The notes: a model not told the origin generated them from the sequence alone. A stretch of 64,000 nucleotides of DNA from Mariluticola halotolerans (GCF_021611515.1 NZ_CP090961.1:1-64000); one strand, 5' to 3'. Positions 41,076-51,343 are shown, counted from the stretch's first letter. Numbers and translations are program-made.

Positions 41076-41948
41076 ATGCCTGTTGATGATCTGAAGAATT
41101 ACCCTGCACCACCCTATCCCGCACAGCAGCAGGATATGCCCGGCAAGACCAGCAAAATGGACCCAAGACCCGACCATGGCGAAGACAGCTATCGGGGGGC
41201 TGATCGGCTGACCGGCAAGGTGGCCATTATCACTGGCGGCGATTCCGGCATTGGCCGGGCTGTCGCAATCGCTTTCGCCCGCGAGGGGGCGGATGTGATC
41301 CTCTCCTATCTCAGTGAAGAAGACGATGCAGCCGATACCGCGAAAATCGTTGAACAGGCCGGGCGCAAGGCGGTGCTGATGAAAGGCGATGTGCGCGATG
41401 AGAGCTATTGCCAGTCGCTGATTGACCATGCCGTGAACGAAATGGGCCGGCTCGACATATTGGTCAACAATGCCGCCCACCAGGCCAGTTTTGACGCGAT
41501 TGAGGATATCAGCACCAGTGAATGGCACGCGACCGTCGATACCAATCTGACGGCGATGTTTCATCTGTGCAAAGGGGCAATTGCGCATATGCAGAAAGGG
41601 GCGACGATCATCAATACATCCTCGATCAACTTCAAGGATCCGAGCCCCAGCCTTTTGGTCTATGCCATGACCAAGGGGGCCATTGCCAATTTCACCGGCG
41701 GGCTTGCCGGGCTGGTGGCGGACAAGGGTATCCGCGTCAACGCGGTGGCACCCGGCCCGATCTGGACGCCGCTCATTCCCGCGACCCTGCCGACAGAAAA
41801 GGTGGAGAATTTCGGGGCGGACACGCCATTGGGCCGGGCGGGGCAACCCGCTGAACTGGCGCCCGCTTTCGTCTATCTGGCGTCAGCAGAATCCAGCTAT
41901 GTGACCGGTGCCGTGCTGCCGGTGACCGGCGGGCGGCTTATGCTTTAG
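41076..41948 (+). CDS. SDR family oxidoreductase, general-stress-protein-39 type
   Basis: The 290-residue protein has the N-terminal extension KNYPAPPYPAQQQDMPGK characteristic of the GSP39/YhdF/YghA group, then TGGDSGIGRAVAIAFAREGADV, the active-site YAMTKGA and VNAVAPGPIWTPLIPATLP. GGAGGGCGACACA precedes the ATG. The group is NAD(P)-dependent and induced by stress in many bacteria; substrates are poorly defined aldehydes or alcohols. A perfect EcfG-type promoter precedes it. Its last 11 bases overlap the convergent epimerase gene. Confidence 0.87.
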   Translation: MPVDDLKNYPAPPYPAQQQDMPGKTSKMDPRPDHGEDSYRGADRLTGKVAIITGGDSGIGRAVAIAFAREGADVILSYLSEEDDAADTAKIVEQAGRKAVLMKGDVRDESYCQSLIDHAVNEMGRLDILVNNAAHQASFDAIEDISTSEWHATVDTNLTAMFHLCKGAIAHMQKGATIINTSSINFKDPSPSLLVYAMTKGAIANFTGGLAGLVADKGIRVNAVAPGPIWTPLIPATLPTEKVENFGADTPLGRAGQPAELAPAFVYLASAESSYVTGAVLPVTGGRLML

Positions 41949-42933
41949 CGCTGCCCCAGATCGGGCGGTCGCCAAAGCGCACCAGTCCCTTGTCATAGAC
42001 AAGGCCGTCAGGCCGGTCCTTTTGCAGCAGTAGTGGGCCATCAAGATCGACCCAGTCGGCGAAACTGGCGAGCATCATGGCGGGGGCCATGGAAAGCGAC
42101 GTGCCCACCATGCACCCCACCATGATGCGCAGGCCCACCTGTTGCGCGGCGCGGGCCAGCGCCAGCGCTTCGGTGAGGCCGCCGGTTTTGTCGAGCTTGA
42201 TATTGATGGCGTCATAACGCCCGGCAAGGGCACCAAGCCCCGCCAGGTCATGGGCGCTTTCATCGGCGCAAACGGGCAGGGGATGGGCGACGGCTGCGAG
42301 GGCCGAATCCGCTTTGGCGGGCAGGGGTTGTTCAACCAGTTCCAGACCGAGGTCGGCCGCTACCCTCAGGCGTTCGCCGAGGGTCTCATCTGACCAGGCT
42401 TCATTGGCATCGGCCAGCAATCGTTTGTTAGGCGCGGCCTGACGCACGGCGCGCAACCGGGCGCTATCGCCCTTGCCACCAAGCTTCAGTTTCAACAAAG
42501 GGTAGCCGGTTGCGGCGCGTGTGGCCGCCGCCATTTCTTCAGGCGTGCCAAGGCTGATTGTATAAGCTGTGACGATATTTTCGGGCAGGGTCAGTCCCGC
42601 CAGTTCGGCAACGCTTTTGCCCGCCAGTTTTGCCTCCAGGTCCCAAAACGCGCAATCGAGCGCATTGCGCGCGGCACCGGGCCGGAGCGCGGTTTGCAGG
42701 TCTTGGCGGGTCAGCCCGTCAGCGATTGGGCCGGTCAACGCTGTGATAGCGTTTAGCGTGGTTGCGGTGGTCTCGCCATAATGGGCGTAGGGCACGCATT
42801 CGCCGTGACCGGTTACCCCCTCGCGGGACAGCGTCACATGGATGGTTTCGGCTTTGGTTTTGCGGCCACGCGAAATGGTAAAACTGCCCGCGATCGGGAA
42901 ATCTTCAATGGCAGCTTTAAGGCGTGTGGTCAT
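41938..42933 (-). CDS. L-Ala-D/L-Glu epimerase-type enolase-superfamily enzyme
   Basis: The 331-residue protein belongs to the muconate-lactonising subgroup of the enolase superfamily. It has the catalytic lysines in LLKLKLGGKG and INIKLDKTGG, metal ligands in LLADANEAW, VEQPLP and VCADES, and the N-terminal capping domain. The closest characterised group is dipeptide epimerase YcjG / N-acetyl-D-Glu racemase DgcA, which processes cell-wall peptides. The gene is the last of the leftward transporter operon of a muropeptide salvage locus that also has anhydromuramic acid kinase. It overlaps the SDR end by 11 bases and the GntR gene end by four. Confidence 0.85.
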   Translation of the reverse strand: MTTRLKAAIEDFPIAGSFTISRGRKTKAETIHVTLSREGVTGHGECVPYAHYGETTATTLNAITALTGPIADGLTRQDLQTALRPGAARNALDCAFWDLEAKLAGKSVAELAGLTLPENIVTAYTISLGTPEEMAAATRAATGYPLLKLKLGGKGDSARLRAVRQAAPNKRLLADANEAWSDETLGERLRVAADLGLELVEQPLPAKADSALAAVAHPLPVCADESAHDLAGLGALAGRYDAINIKLDKTGGLTEALALARAAQQVGLRIMVGCMVGTSLSMAPAMMLASFADWVDLDGPLLLQKDRPDGLVYDKGLVRFGDRPIWGSAKA

Positions 42934-43730
42934 TCTTCAATGGTCAGCTCGGCGACAAAATCATAGCGGTCGCCGCGATAGGCGGATTTGGTGATTTCAA
43001 TCGGGCGGCCATTGGCCAGAAACGAGCGGCGCTCGATATGCAAAACCGGACTGCCGACAACGATATCGAGCAATTTGGCCTCGCGCGCATCGGCAAGGGC
43101 GGCGTGCAGGCGCTGCAAGGCGCGCACAGGCATGTGTCCCGTGCCGCGCATGGCCTCGTAAAGCGATTCCCTGATCTCCTGCCCGGCGACGGCATAAAGC
43201 GGCACCACGGCGTGCTCAAGGGCCAAAGGATCGTCTTCCGAAAGGCGCACGCGGGTGAGGCGCAGCACCTTGTCGCTGGGCGACAGGCCCAGTTTCAGGA
43301 TTTCATCGGGGTCGGGCAGGCCGACACTGTTGTCAATCACGATGGAGCGGGCATTGGCCCCGCGCCGTTTCATGTCGGCGGTGAAGCCGAGAAGGACCGA
43401 AAGCGGCTGATCGATTTGCGGCGAGACAAAAGTGCCCGCGCCGTGACGTTTGGAAATCAGCCCGTCGCGGAACAGGTCTTCGATGGCGTGGCGGATGGTG
43501 ACGCGGGAAAAGCCGGTGGCTTTTGCCAGATCGCGTTCCGAGGGCAGGCCCGTGCCGCCGCGCAATTCGCCGCGTTCGATCAGTTCACGCATGGCGGTGG
43601 CGAGCTGGATATAAAGCGGCTCTTCGCCGCCTGTGTGTTTTTGCAACGCTTCGGTGATGCGCACCAGCAGTGCAGAAGCCGGGGCCTGCTCTGCTGGTGG
43701 GGTCAGCTCTGCATCAAGATGTTCCACCAT
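42930..43730 (-). CDS. GntR/UTRA transcriptional regulator (HutC/NagR type)
   Basis: The 266-residue protein has a GntR winged helix (about residues 35-105, EEPLYIQLATAMRELIERGEL and SRVTIRHAIEDLFRDGLI) and a UTRA effector domain (about 125-260, ALEHAVVPLYAVAG and EITKSAYRGDRYDF). UTRA regulators usually sense phosphosugars such as GlcNAc-6-phosphate. Inside an operon for oligopeptide-type transport and next to AnmK, it may respond to a MurNAc- or GlcNAc-phosphate. The extended N-terminus (about 30 residues) is unusual. It ends four bases inside the epimerase gene. Confidence 0.85.
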   Translation of the reverse strand: MVEHLDAELTPPAEQAPASALLVRITEALQKHTGGEEPLYIQLATAMRELIERGELRGGTGLPSERDLAKATGFSRVTIRHAIEDLFRDGLISKRHGAGTFVSPQIDQPLSVLLGFTADMKRRGANARSIVIDNSVGLPDPDEILKLGLSPSDKVLRLTRVRLSEDDPLALEHAVVPLYAVAGQEIRESLYEAMRGTGHMPVRALQRLHAALADAREAKLLDIVVGSPVLHIERRSFLANGRPIEITKSAYRGDRYDFVAELTIEE

Positions 43731-43735
43731 ATCAC

Positions 43736-44563
43736 CTAGTTCTCGGTTTTGAGTCGGGGGTCGAGCGTATCACGCAAGGCATCCCCCAAAAGGTTGAAAC
43801 CAAAAGACAGAAACAGGATTGCAAAGCCCGCAAAAATGGCCGGCCAGGGCGAGAGCAGCAGGAAATTGCGCCCCTCGGAAAGCATCAGCCCCAGCGAGGG
43901 CGTGGGCGGTTGCGCGCCGAGCCCGAGGAAGGACAGCGAGGCCTCAACCAGAATGGCAGCGGACAACAAGATACTGGTTTGTACCAGCACGACCGAGACC
44001 AGATTGGGCAGGAGATGCAAAAAGATGATGCGGAAATCCGAAGCGCCAATTGCCCGTGCGCCCATCACATATTCGCTTTCGCAGATCACGAGAGCCGGGC
44101 CGCGCAACAGGCGGGCAAAGATCGGGGTGTAGACGATGGCAATGGCAATGGCGGCGCTCCAGATATTGGGGCCGAGCACGGCGATGACGCCAATGGCGAG
44201 CAAGAGAATGGGGAAGGCGAAAACGATATCCATCAGCCGCATGACGATGCGGTCGAACCAGCCGCGATAATAGGCGGTGAGCAGGCCAATGGCACCGCCA
44301 ACAACAAGGGCCAGGGTGACGGCTGTGACGCAGGTCATCAGCGAGGTGCGATAGCCGTGAATGATCCGCGCCAGCACATCGCGCCCCAATTGATCGGTGC
44401 CCAGCCAGTTGACCGCGTTGGGGCCTTTCATACGCTGGACCATGACCTGGTAATAGGGGTCCTGCAGCCCCAGAAAGGGGGCAAACAGCGCCAGCAGGAC
44501 CTGCAGGATGACAAAGACCAGAGCAAAGGTGAACAGCTTGTTGCGTTTGAGAAAATTCAGCAT
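43736..44563 (-). CDS. Dipeptide/oligopeptide ABC transporter permease (DppC/OppC type)
   Basis: The 275-residue protein has about six helices, the inner-membrane EAA-like loop GASDFRIIFLHLLPN and the C-terminal FLSFGFNLLGDALRDTLDPRL, typical of DppC/OppC. Also present is the GTDQLGRDVLARIIHGYRTSL block. It overlaps the upstream permease gene by one base. It forms the channel with the 44563-45513 product for uptake of short peptides, here probably muropeptides. Confidence 0.87.
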   Translation of the reverse strand: MLNFLKRNKLFTFALVFVILQVLLALFAPFLGLQDPYYQVMVQRMKGPNAVNWLGTDQLGRDVLARIIHGYRTSLMTCVTAVTLALVVGGAIGLLTAYYRGWFDRIVMRLMDIVFAFPILLLAIGVIAVLGPNIWSAAIAIAIVYTPIFARLLRGPALVICESEYVMGARAIGASDFRIIFLHLLPNLVSVVLVQTSILLSAAILVEASLSFLGLGAQPPTPSLGLMLSEGRNFLLLSPWPAIFAGFAILFLSFGFNLLGDALRDTLDPRLKTEN

Positions 44564-45513
44564 CAGCGTGTGACCCGCGGATCGATGGCGGCATAGAGCA
44601 TGTCGACCAGAAAATTGACGATGACGAAGGTGCCGGTCAGCACCAGAATGGTGGCCTGCACCAGCGGATAATTGCGCTCGGAAATGGCCCCCAGCACCAG
44701 CCGGCCGAGGCCGGGAATGGCAAAGACCTGTTCGATGACAATGGCACCGCCGAGCAGATAGCCGGCGGAAACACCGACACTGGTGATGAAGGGGATCAGC
44801 GCATTGCGCAGGGCATGTTTATAAACGATGCGGCGCTTGGTGGCGCCCTTGGCCTTGGCGGTGCGGATATAATCCTGCCCCAGCGCATCAAGCATGGCCG
44901 AGCGCACCAGCCGCGACAGGTTGGCCAGCATGGGCAGCGACAGGGCAATGACCGGCAGGACCATGCGCGACAGATTGCCGAGCGGATCTTCGGTAAAGGG
45001 GACATAGCCAAGGGCCGACCAGCCCGGCGCGAATTTGGCGACCATGAAAATGGCGACAATGCCGAGCCAGAATGAAGGAATGGTCAGCCCGGCAATCGCC
45101 CCGATACGCACCGCGATTTCGGCGATATTGCCACGGGCCGAGGCCATGAACGCGCCGATGGGAATTGAAAGCCCGGCGCCCACAAGGACCGACAAAAAGG
45201 TCAGCTCCAGCGTCGGCCAGATATTGGCGGCGATTTCGCTGGTGACGGGCCGGCCGGTCCAGATCGAGGTGCCGAAATCGCCATGCAGGACGCCCCATAT
45301 CCAGTTGGCGTATTGCTGGTAGATGGGCAGGTTGAGCCCCAGCCGCGCTTCGAGTTCGGCAATGCGCTCGGGGGTGATTTCGGTATTGGCACCCAGCATG
45401 ATGGCCACCGCGTCACCGGGGATCATACGGATCATCAAAAACACAATGATTGAAACCCCGAACAGGACGAAGGCGAGGTCAATCAACCGGCTGAGAAGGA
45501 AACGTGGGGTCAC
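44563..45513 (-). CDS. Dipeptide/oligopeptide ABC transporter permease (DppB/OppB type)
   Basis: The 316-residue protein has the DppB features: FVLFGVSIIVFLMIRMIPGDAV, GDFGTSIWTGRPV, the cytoplasmic loop AKGATKRRIVYKHALRNALIPF and the terminal DMLYAAIDPRV. The start is GTG, with a weak ribosome site, so it may depend on transcription from the binding-protein gene 90 bases upstream. Confidence 0.87.
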   Translation of the reverse strand: MTPRFLLSRLIDLAFVLFGVSIIVFLMIRMIPGDAVAIMLGANTEITPERIAELEARLGLNLPIYQQYANWIWGVLHGDFGTSIWTGRPVTSEIAANIWPTLELTFLSVLVGAGLSIPIGAFMASARGNIAEIAVRIGAIAGLTIPSFWLGIVAIFMVAKFAPGWSALGYVPFTEDPLGNLSRMVLPVIALSLPMLANLSRLVRSAMLDALGQDYIRTAKAKGATKRRIVYKHALRNALIPFITSVGVSAGYLLGGAIVIEQVFAIPGLGRLVLGAISERNYPLVQATILVLTGTFVIVNFLVDMLYAAIDPRVTR

Positions 45514-45603
45514 GGGCGTCTGGCCTGATTGTGTTTTCGGGTTGGCAGAATGACGGGGAGGCCCCGGCGCGGTAGACAGGCCACAGCGCCGGAGCCGGGA
45601 GGA

Positions 45604-47103
45604 TTACTCGTCGATCGTGACGTTGATCAGGCTGCGCAGGCGCCCGCTCGGGTAAATCTCGAAACCGCTGACGTCGTTATTGACCGCTGTTGACAGCGTG
45701 CCATAGGCGAGATGGGCAATCGGCCCTTCGCAGGCAAGCTTGGTCTGCAGCTGGTCATAAATGGCCTTGCGGGCCGCCTGATCGGTTTCGTTCCGGCCTT
45801 CATCGAGCAGCGTGTTCACCTCGGCGTCGTCATATTTGAAGACATTGGTGGAGCCGCCGCCAAAGAAGGTGCGGTAGAAATAAAGATCAGGATCGGTGGA
45901 GCCGCCATTGGCTGAAACGAACAGGTCAAAATTGGAATTGCGCCAATCCTGCACGAACTGGCCAATTTCCTGATTGATCAGTTCCACCTCGATACCACCC
46001 GCGGCCAGCTGCTGCTGGACGATCTGGGCGATATCGCGCGTGTCCTGCCGGGGCAGAACATTCATGGTCAGTTTCAGCGGTGTGGTGATGCCCGCTTCCG
46101 CCAGCAATGCCTTTGCGCCTTCAACATCGGTTGAGTAGCAGGAGAATTCGCTGGTATCGAGCGCCCATTCGGTCAGCGCCGGGGAGAGGGGGCCACCGGG
46201 GACACCGGCACCGAACAGGGCACCATCAATAATGTCCTGACGGTTGAGCAGCATGTTGAGCGCCCGGCGCACGCGCGGATCGGTAAACGGTTCGCGGCTC
46301 GCGTTCATGCCCACCAGCGTATAGGAAAGATCGCGGGTTTCCTGCACGGTGACATTGGGCTGGGCCTTCAGCTGCAGGGCCGTTGCGGGATCGATGCCGG
46401 GCAGAATGCCGTAGTCGCCAGAGCCAAGACCAACCTGACGGGTGGCGGCTTCCGGCACGAATTCAAACCGGACTTCATCCAGTTTGGGCAGGTCGGCATC
46501 GCGATAGCCATCGAATTTGGTCAGGCTGATAAAGCCGTTGGGCTGCCATTCGCTAAACTGGAACGGGCCGGTGCCGTCCGGGGTCTGCTGCAGGGCGTCC
46601 TTGTCGGTTTCCATTTCCGCGGGGACAATGGCAATGCCGGCCAGCGACGACAGGATCGGCGCAAACGGCGCATCCAGCGTGAACCGGATGGTCAGCGGGT
46701 CGATAATGGTGACCTCTTTGACCGGGGAGATGCGGCTTGCGAGCGGAGAGGCCATTTCCTCGGACTGGACCCGGCGGATGGAGGCGGCAACATCGTCCGC
46801 ATCCATGGCTGAACCATCGTGGAAGGTGACGCCTTCGCGCAGCTTGAACGTATAGGTCATGCCGTCTTCAGACACATCCCATGAGGATGCGAGACCGGGC
46901 ACAACCGCCAGCCCCTGATCGATGGCGGTCAGGCCTTCGTAAATATTGTCCTGCACGATCAGCACCGAGTTGAAGGCGGTGATCAGATGCGGGTCGAGCC
47001 CGGCAGGGGAAGAATCGATAGCGATATCAAGCGTTGCTGCTGCAGCGCCCCCCGCCATCATCGAAGTCGCCATAAGCGCGACGCAGAGTTTTTTCAAAAC
47101 CAT
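45604..47103 (-). CDS. Dipeptide/oligopeptide-type substrate-binding protein (SBP family 5)
   Basis: From the ATG at 47103 (GGAGACATC upstream) the protein has 499 residues. A signal peptide (about 1-23, ending GGAAAAT) is followed by family 5 hallmarks: SPAGLDPHLITAFNS, the AxSWDVSEDGMTYTFKLREGVTFHDGS stretch (here split by the motif YTFKLR), FDGYRDADLPKLDEV and PRVRRALNMLLNRQDI. It is the first gene of the leftward operon, so it should be the most expressed. The presumed ligand is a muropeptide or murein peptide, inferred from the neighbours AnmK, serine hydrolase and epimerase. Confidence 0.87.
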   Translation of the reverse strand: MVLKKLCVALMATSMMAGGAAAATLDIAIDSSPAGLDPHLITAFNSVLIVQDNIYEGLTAIDQGLAVVPGLASSWDVSEDGMTYTFKLREGVTFHDGSAMDADDVAASIRRVQSEEMASPLASRISPVKEVTIIDPLTIRFTLDAPFAPILSSLAGIAIVPAEMETDKDALQQTPDGTGPFQFSEWQPNGFISLTKFDGYRDADLPKLDEVRFEFVPEAATRQVGLGSGDYGILPGIDPATALQLKAQPNVTVQETRDLSYTLVGMNASREPFTDPRVRRALNMLLNRQDIIDGALFGAGVPGGPLSPALTEWALDTSEFSCYSTDVEGAKALLAEAGITTPLKLTMNVLPRQDTRDIAQIVQQQLAAGGIEVELINQEIGQFVQDWRNSNFDLFVSANGGSTDPDLYFYRTFFGGGSTNVFKYDDAEVNTLLDEGRNETDQAARKAIYDQLQTKLACEGPIAHLAYGTLSTAVNNDVSGFEIYPSGRLRSLINVTIDE

Positions 47104-47288
47104 GATGTCTCCATTTGTTGGGCGCCAGCCTCCAGATCCAGAATAAATCCACTTTAAAACCACTCTGGACAATGAGAACGCTATGGTATTACTCTTTTGA
47201 TGGCAAGAGCAACCTTGATCCGTTGGAAACGCCCGGAAACACGGGCGATTTTGACGGCAGAGAAGATCAGTCCTTTGTGGGAGAAGAC

Positions 47289-48245
47289 ATGTCGGCGACG
47301 CCGCTGCTGAACATTGAAGATCTGCATATCGAGGTTGGCGATCGCGCGATTATCGAGGGGGTCTCTCTCTCGATCGCGCCCGGTGAGATGCTGGGCCTGG
47401 TTGGGGAATCGGGTTGTGGCAAGTCGGTGACGGCGCTCTCGATCATGCGGCTTCTGGCCGAGCCGCCGATGCGGATTTCCGCCGGCCGGATCGGTTTTGA
47501 AGGCCGCGATATTCTGGGACTGAATGAGGCTGAACTGGAGGCTCTGCGCGGTGATGACATCGCCATGATCTTTCAGGAGCCGATGACCTCGCTTAACCCT
47601 GTGTTTACCATTGGTGACCAGATCACCGAAGTGGTGCACCTGCACAGGAAGGTCGATCGGGAAGCGGCAAATGCGCGGGCGCTTGAACTGTTGCAACGGG
47701 TCGGTATTCCGGCGCCCGAGGACGCCTTGCAGCGCTATCCGCATCAATTGTCCGGCGGACAGCGCCAGCGGGTGATGATTGCCATGGCCTTGGCGTGCGA
47801 TCCAAAACTGCTGGTCGCCGATGAACCCACCACAGCGCTTGATGTGACCGTTCAGGCGCAAATTCTTGACCTGATCGATGACCTGCGCCGGGAAACCGGC
47901 ATGGCCGTTTTGCTGATCACCCATGATCTTGGCGTTGTCTCGCAATATTGCGACCGGGTGGCGGTGATGTATGGCGGGCGGGTTGTGGAAGAGGCCAGTG
48001 CCAGCGCGTTGTTTTCTCATCCCCAGCACCGCTACACGGCGGCGCTGTTGCGCACCATTCCCGCTTCCAATCCGCCCGGCGTTGAATTGCCCGCAATCAT
48101 GGGCACCGTGCCGCCGCCGGGCCAGCGGCCAGAGGGCTGCACCTTTCATCCGCGCTGCACAGCCCTGGTTGCAAACTGTAAAACACTCATGCCCGCCCTT
48201 GAGGGCCAATCCCATCTCGTGCGTTGCTGGAACCCTGCCGAATGA
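47289..48245 (+). CDS. Dipeptide/oligopeptide ABC transporter ATPase (DppD/OppD type)
   Basis: The ATG at 47289 (GTGGGAGAAGAC upstream) gives 318 residues. Walker A is GESGCGKSV, the Q loop [17 protein letters not shown], signature [15 protein letters not shown], Walker [15 protein letters not shown]. The C-terminal oligopeptide-family tail with four cysteines ([16 protein letters not shown]) is intact. It heads the rightward operon from a shared divergent promoter region (47104-47288) and overlaps the next ATPase gene (ATGA). Confidence 0.9.
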   Translation: MSATPLLNIEDLHIEVGDRAIIEGVSLSIAPGEMLGLVGESGCGKSVTALSIMRLLAEPPMRISAGRIGFEGRDILGLNEAELEALRGDDIAMIFQEPMTSLNPVFTIGDQITEVVHLHRKVDREAANARALELLQRVGIPAPEDALQRYPHQLSGGQRQRVMIAMALACDPKLLVADEPTTALDVTVQAQILDLIDDLRRETGMAVLLITHDLGVVSQYCDRVAVMYGGRVVEEASASALFSHPQHRYTAALLRTIPASNPPGVELPAIMGTVPPPGQRPEGCTFHPRCTALVANCKTLMPALEGQSHLVRCWNPAE

Positions 48246-49195
48246 GCCTTTTGGAACTCCGCAATCTGTCGAAAACCTATCCCGGCCAGAACGGGGCCGT
48301 GGTGCAGGCCGTCTCGGATGTGTCGCTGACCATTGAGGCGGGCGAAGTGTTGGGCGTTGTGGGGGAAAGCGGCTGCGGCAAGTCGACCCTTGGGCGGTCG
48401 CTATTGCGGCTGATCGAGCCAAGCGGCGGCGAAATTCTGCTCGATGGCAAGGATTTGATGCAATTGAGCCGCCGGGCGATGAAGCCGGTGCGCCGCGATC
48501 TGCAGGTGATTTTTCAGGACCCGTTCGGCGCGCTCAACCCGCGCCATACCGTGGGGGGCATTATCGGCGAACCCTTGCGGGTGCACCGCATCGGCACCAA
48601 GGCCGAGCAAGAGGCGCGCATTGCCGAATTACTGGATCTGGTAGGTTTACCGCAGGACGCGGCCGGGCGCTATCCGCATGAATTCTCCGGCGGACAACGC
48701 CAGCGCATTGCCATTGCCCGCGCCCTGGCGCTGAACCCGCGTTTGCTGGTGGCCGATGAAGCCGTGTCGGCGCTTGATGTGTCGATCCAGAGCCAGATCA
48801 TCAACCTGATCGCGGACCTGCAGAAGCGGCTCGACCTCTCGATCATGTTTATCAGTCATGACCTGTCGGTGATCCGCCATGTCAGCGACCGGATTGCGGT
48901 GATGTATCTGGGGCGCGTGGTGGAAATCGGCCCGACCGAAGAAATCATGCAGGCCCCCAAACACCCCTATACAAAGGCCTTACTCTCCGCCATTCCGCGC
49001 CCCGGCGTGACCCGGCAACAGCGCATTGTCTTGCAAGGCGAATTGCCGGACCCCGCTCACCCGCCCGCCGGGTGTGCCTTCCACACCAGATGTCCCAGTG
49101 TTATGCCGGTTTGCAGTGAAAGCCGCCCGGTTCTGCAACGGGTCGCTGCCAACGAAAAGGATGAGGTTGCATGCCACCTCTATCCCGCAACATGA
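48242..49195 (+). CDS. Dipeptide/oligopeptide ABC transporter ATPase (DppF/OppF type)
   Basis: The 317-residue protein has Walker [35 protein letters not shown], signature FSGGQRQRIAIARAL, Walker B LLVADEAVSALDVS and the cysteine-rich C-terminus (CAFHTRCPSVMPVC). In the Dpp/Opp systems it pairs with DppD. It overlaps the previous gene by four bases and the next gene by 25 bases. Confidence 0.9.
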   Translation: MSLLELRNLSKTYPGQNGAVVQAVSDVSLTIEAGEVLGVVGESGCGKSTLGRSLLRLIEPSGGEILLDGKDLMQLSRRAMKPVRRDLQVIFQDPFGALNPRHTVGGIIGEPLRVHRIGTKAEQEARIAELLDLVGLPQDAAGRYPHEFSGGQRQRIAIARALALNPRLLVADEAVSALDVSIQSQIINLIADLQKRLDLSIMFISHDLSVIRHVSDRIAVMYLGRVVEIGPTEEIMQAPKHPYTKALLSAIPRPGVTRQQRIVLQGELPDPAHPPAGCAFHTRCPSVMPVCSESRPVLQRVAANEKDEVACHLYPAT

Positions 49196-50199
49196 CCCTT
49201 GAAACGCGTCTCGACCGGGCCTTCCAGCCACTGGCGACAGCCATTGAAACCGGCCGTATTCCCGGCGGTGTGCTGGGGCTGGTGACCCGCGAGGGTACCC
49301 GTGCCATGCGCGCAATGGGCCATGCCCAGACCGTGCCCGAAAAGCGCGAGATGACGGCAACAACCTGGTTCGATCTGGCCTCGCTCTCCAAGGTGATTTT
49401 TACCACGCCGCGCATTCTGGCGCTGGCGGAAGCGGGTACGATTGATCTGGATGCCCCCCTGATTTCGGTGCTGCCGGACCTGCGCCAATATGATGCCAAT
49501 GCCTGGGTGCGGCGGGTGAGTTTTCGCCATTGCCTTGGCCACCAGACCCCGTTCCCGGCGGTTGAACCAATCTATACCTATGGCCGCGACCCGGATCTGT
49601 TGCGCACCTTTATTCTGCAACGCGACTGGCGTGCCGGGCCGCCGGTTTATTCCGATATCAATTTCATTCTTTTAGGCTTTGTGCTTGAGCGGCTGAGCGG
49701 CAAGACCATCCGGCAGATGGACCCCGGCCCCGGCTTTGCCTTTGCCAGTGACCCCAAAGAGACGGCGGCGACTGAAGATTGCACCTGGCGGCACCGGATA
49801 TTGTGCGGTGAAGTGCATGACGATAATTGTTCAGCGCTTGAGGGGGCGGGGCATGCCGGCCTGTTTGGTACCGCGGATTCGGTGCTCGATTTTGCGCAAG
49901 GCCTGCTTGATGGCACTGGCGCGGGCCCCAAGGCAATTGAACTGATGCGCACCCGCCTGTCCGCCAGCCGCACCCACGGATTTGAATGCGCGCGGCCCGG
50001 CTGGCCCGGCGGCGACAAGGCCAATGCCGAGACCATTGGCCATACCGGTTTTACCGGCACTGGCCTCTGGATCGATTTTGCCAATGGACGGGCCTGGACC
50101 CTGTTGACCAACCGGGTGCACCCCACGCGCCATTTCGACAGCGGCATTGCCGAGTTGCGCCGGGATGTTGGCGACCTTGTGAACGCGGAACAGGATTAA
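49171..50199 (+). CDS. Serine hydrolase of the beta-lactamase/penicillin-binding fold
   Basis: The 342-residue protein has the SxxK motif in LASLSKVIF (S71, K74), the YSD triad motif in [10 protein letters not shown] (160-162) and HTGFTGTG near residue 290 as the third motif, in line with class C/esterase-type enzymes (family S12). It has no signal peptide, so it should act in the cytoplasm. In the salvage locus it may cleave an amide or peptide bond of imported muropeptides. I take the ATG at 49171 because GGATGAGG lies before it; ATG at 49192 is an alternative. Confidence 0.75.
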   Translation: MPPLSRNMTLETRLDRAFQPLATAIETGRIPGGVLGLVTREGTRAMRAMGHAQTVPEKREMTATTWFDLASLSKVIFTTPRILALAEAGTIDLDAPLISVLPDLRQYDANAWVRRVSFRHCLGHQTPFPAVEPIYTYGRDPDLLRTFILQRDWRAGPPVYSDINFILLGFVLERLSGKTIRQMDPGPGFAFASDPKETAATEDCTWRHRILCGEVHDDNCSALEGAGHAGLFGTADSVLDFAQGLLDGTGAGPKAIELMRTRLSASRTHGFECARPGWPGGDKANAETIGHTGFTGTGLWIDFANGRAWTLLTNRVHPTRHFDSGIAELRRDVGDLVNAEQD

Positions 50200-50203
50200 G
50201 CAA

Positions 50204-51319
50204 ATGAAACCGGTTTGGGCGGTCGGCCTGATGACAGGCACGGTGCTGGACGGCAATATTGATGTGGCCTTGCTGAAAACGGATGGCGAGCAGGTGGAAA
50301 GCTTTGGGGCCTATACGCTGGCCCCTTATGACAATGCAATCCGCGACATGCTGGAAGAGACGCTTAATCAGGCGCGGCGCTGGAATTTTGACGGGCCGGA
50401 ACCGGCGATTTTTGCCGAATCGGAAGCGGCGCTGACCCGGGCGCAATCGGCGGCGGTGAAAAACCTGGTTGAAAGCGCCGGGCTGACCATGGCCGATATC
50501 GGCATTGTCGGTTTTCACGGCCAGACCGTTTTGCACCGCGCGCCGCAAAAGGGGCGTCTGGGTGCGACCCGCCAATTGGGTGACGGGGCGCTGATGGCCG
50601 AAATTCTGGGCACAAAAGTCGCCTATGATTTCCGCTCCGCTGATATGCGGGAAGGGGGGCAGGGCGCGCCGCTCTCTGCCGCCTATCACGCTGCCCTGCT
50701 GCGCGGACTTGAAGCCAATGGCGATGTGGCCGTGCTCAACCTTGGTGGTGTGGCCAATATCACCTGGTGGGATGGTAAGGATCAGGTGATCGCTTTTGAT
50801 ACCGGCCCGGCCAATGCGCCGATCAATGATTTCGTCAAATCACTTGGTCTTGGCGAGATGGACCGGGATGGGGCATTGGCGGCCAAAGGCCATGTGGATG
50901 AGGCACGGCTGGCCGAACTGCTGACGCATCCTTATCTGGGTGCGCCCTATCCCAAATCGCTCGACAGGTTTGATTTTACCGCCGAAATGGCCAAAGGCTG
51001 CACGGCGGAAGATGGCGCGGCGCTGTTGACCGCCTTCACCACATCGGCTGTTGGCAAGGCGCTTGACCTGTTGCCGCAACGGCCGCAACGCCTGATTGTG
51101 TGCGGTGGCGGACGGCGCAACCCCGCAATCATGGCGGCCCTGCCCAAACGGGCAGGGGTTGACGTGGTGCCGGCGGAAACCGTTGGCTGGCGCGGTGACG
51201 CCATTGAGGCGGAATGCTTTGCCTTTCTTGCCGTGCGCGTGATGCGCGGCCTGCCAATCAGTTTCCCCGATACAACCGGGGCGCCGGCACCGATGACCGG
51301 CGGGCAATTGGCAGGCTAA
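50204..51319 (+). CDS. anmK: Anhydro-N-acetylmuramic acid kinase (AnmK)
   Basis: The 371-residue protein matches Anm[18 protein letters not shown] at the N-terminus (the usual GLMSGTSLDG with changes), [20 protein letters not shown], the catalytic-site [13 protein letters not shown] and the ATP-site [11 protein letters not shown]. It opens the 1,6-anhydro bond of anhMurNAc and phosphorylates it to MurNAc-6-phosphate in the cytoplasm. This is strong evidence that the surrounding locus handles peptidoglycan fragments. It begins four bases after the serine-hydrolase stop. Confidence 0.88.
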   Translation: MKPVWAVGLMTGTVLDGNIDVALLKTDGEQVESFGAYTLAPYDNAIRDMLEETLNQARRWNFDGPEPAIFAESEAALTRAQSAAVKNLVESAGLTMADIGIVGFHGQTVLHRAPQKGRLGATRQLGDGALMAEILGTKVAYDFRSADMREGGQGAPLSAAYHAALLRGLEANGDVAVLNLGGVANITWWDGKDQVIAFDTGPANAPINDFVKSLGLGEMDRDGALAAKGHVDEARLAELLTHPYLGAPYPKSLDRFDFTAEMAKGCTAEDGAALLTAFTTSAVGKALDLLPQRPQRLIVCGGGRRNPAIMAALPKRAGVDVVPAETVGWRGDAIEAECFAFLAVRVMRGLPISFPDTTGAPAPMTGGQLAG

Positions 51320-51343
51320 AAGCCAATCATTGGCCCGAGACGC

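Noticed and set aside
51307-51334. Small inverted repeats (ATTGGC / GCCAAT) between anmK and the DMT gene as a terminator
   Set aside because: Short arms, partly inside the anmK coding region, and no T tract.
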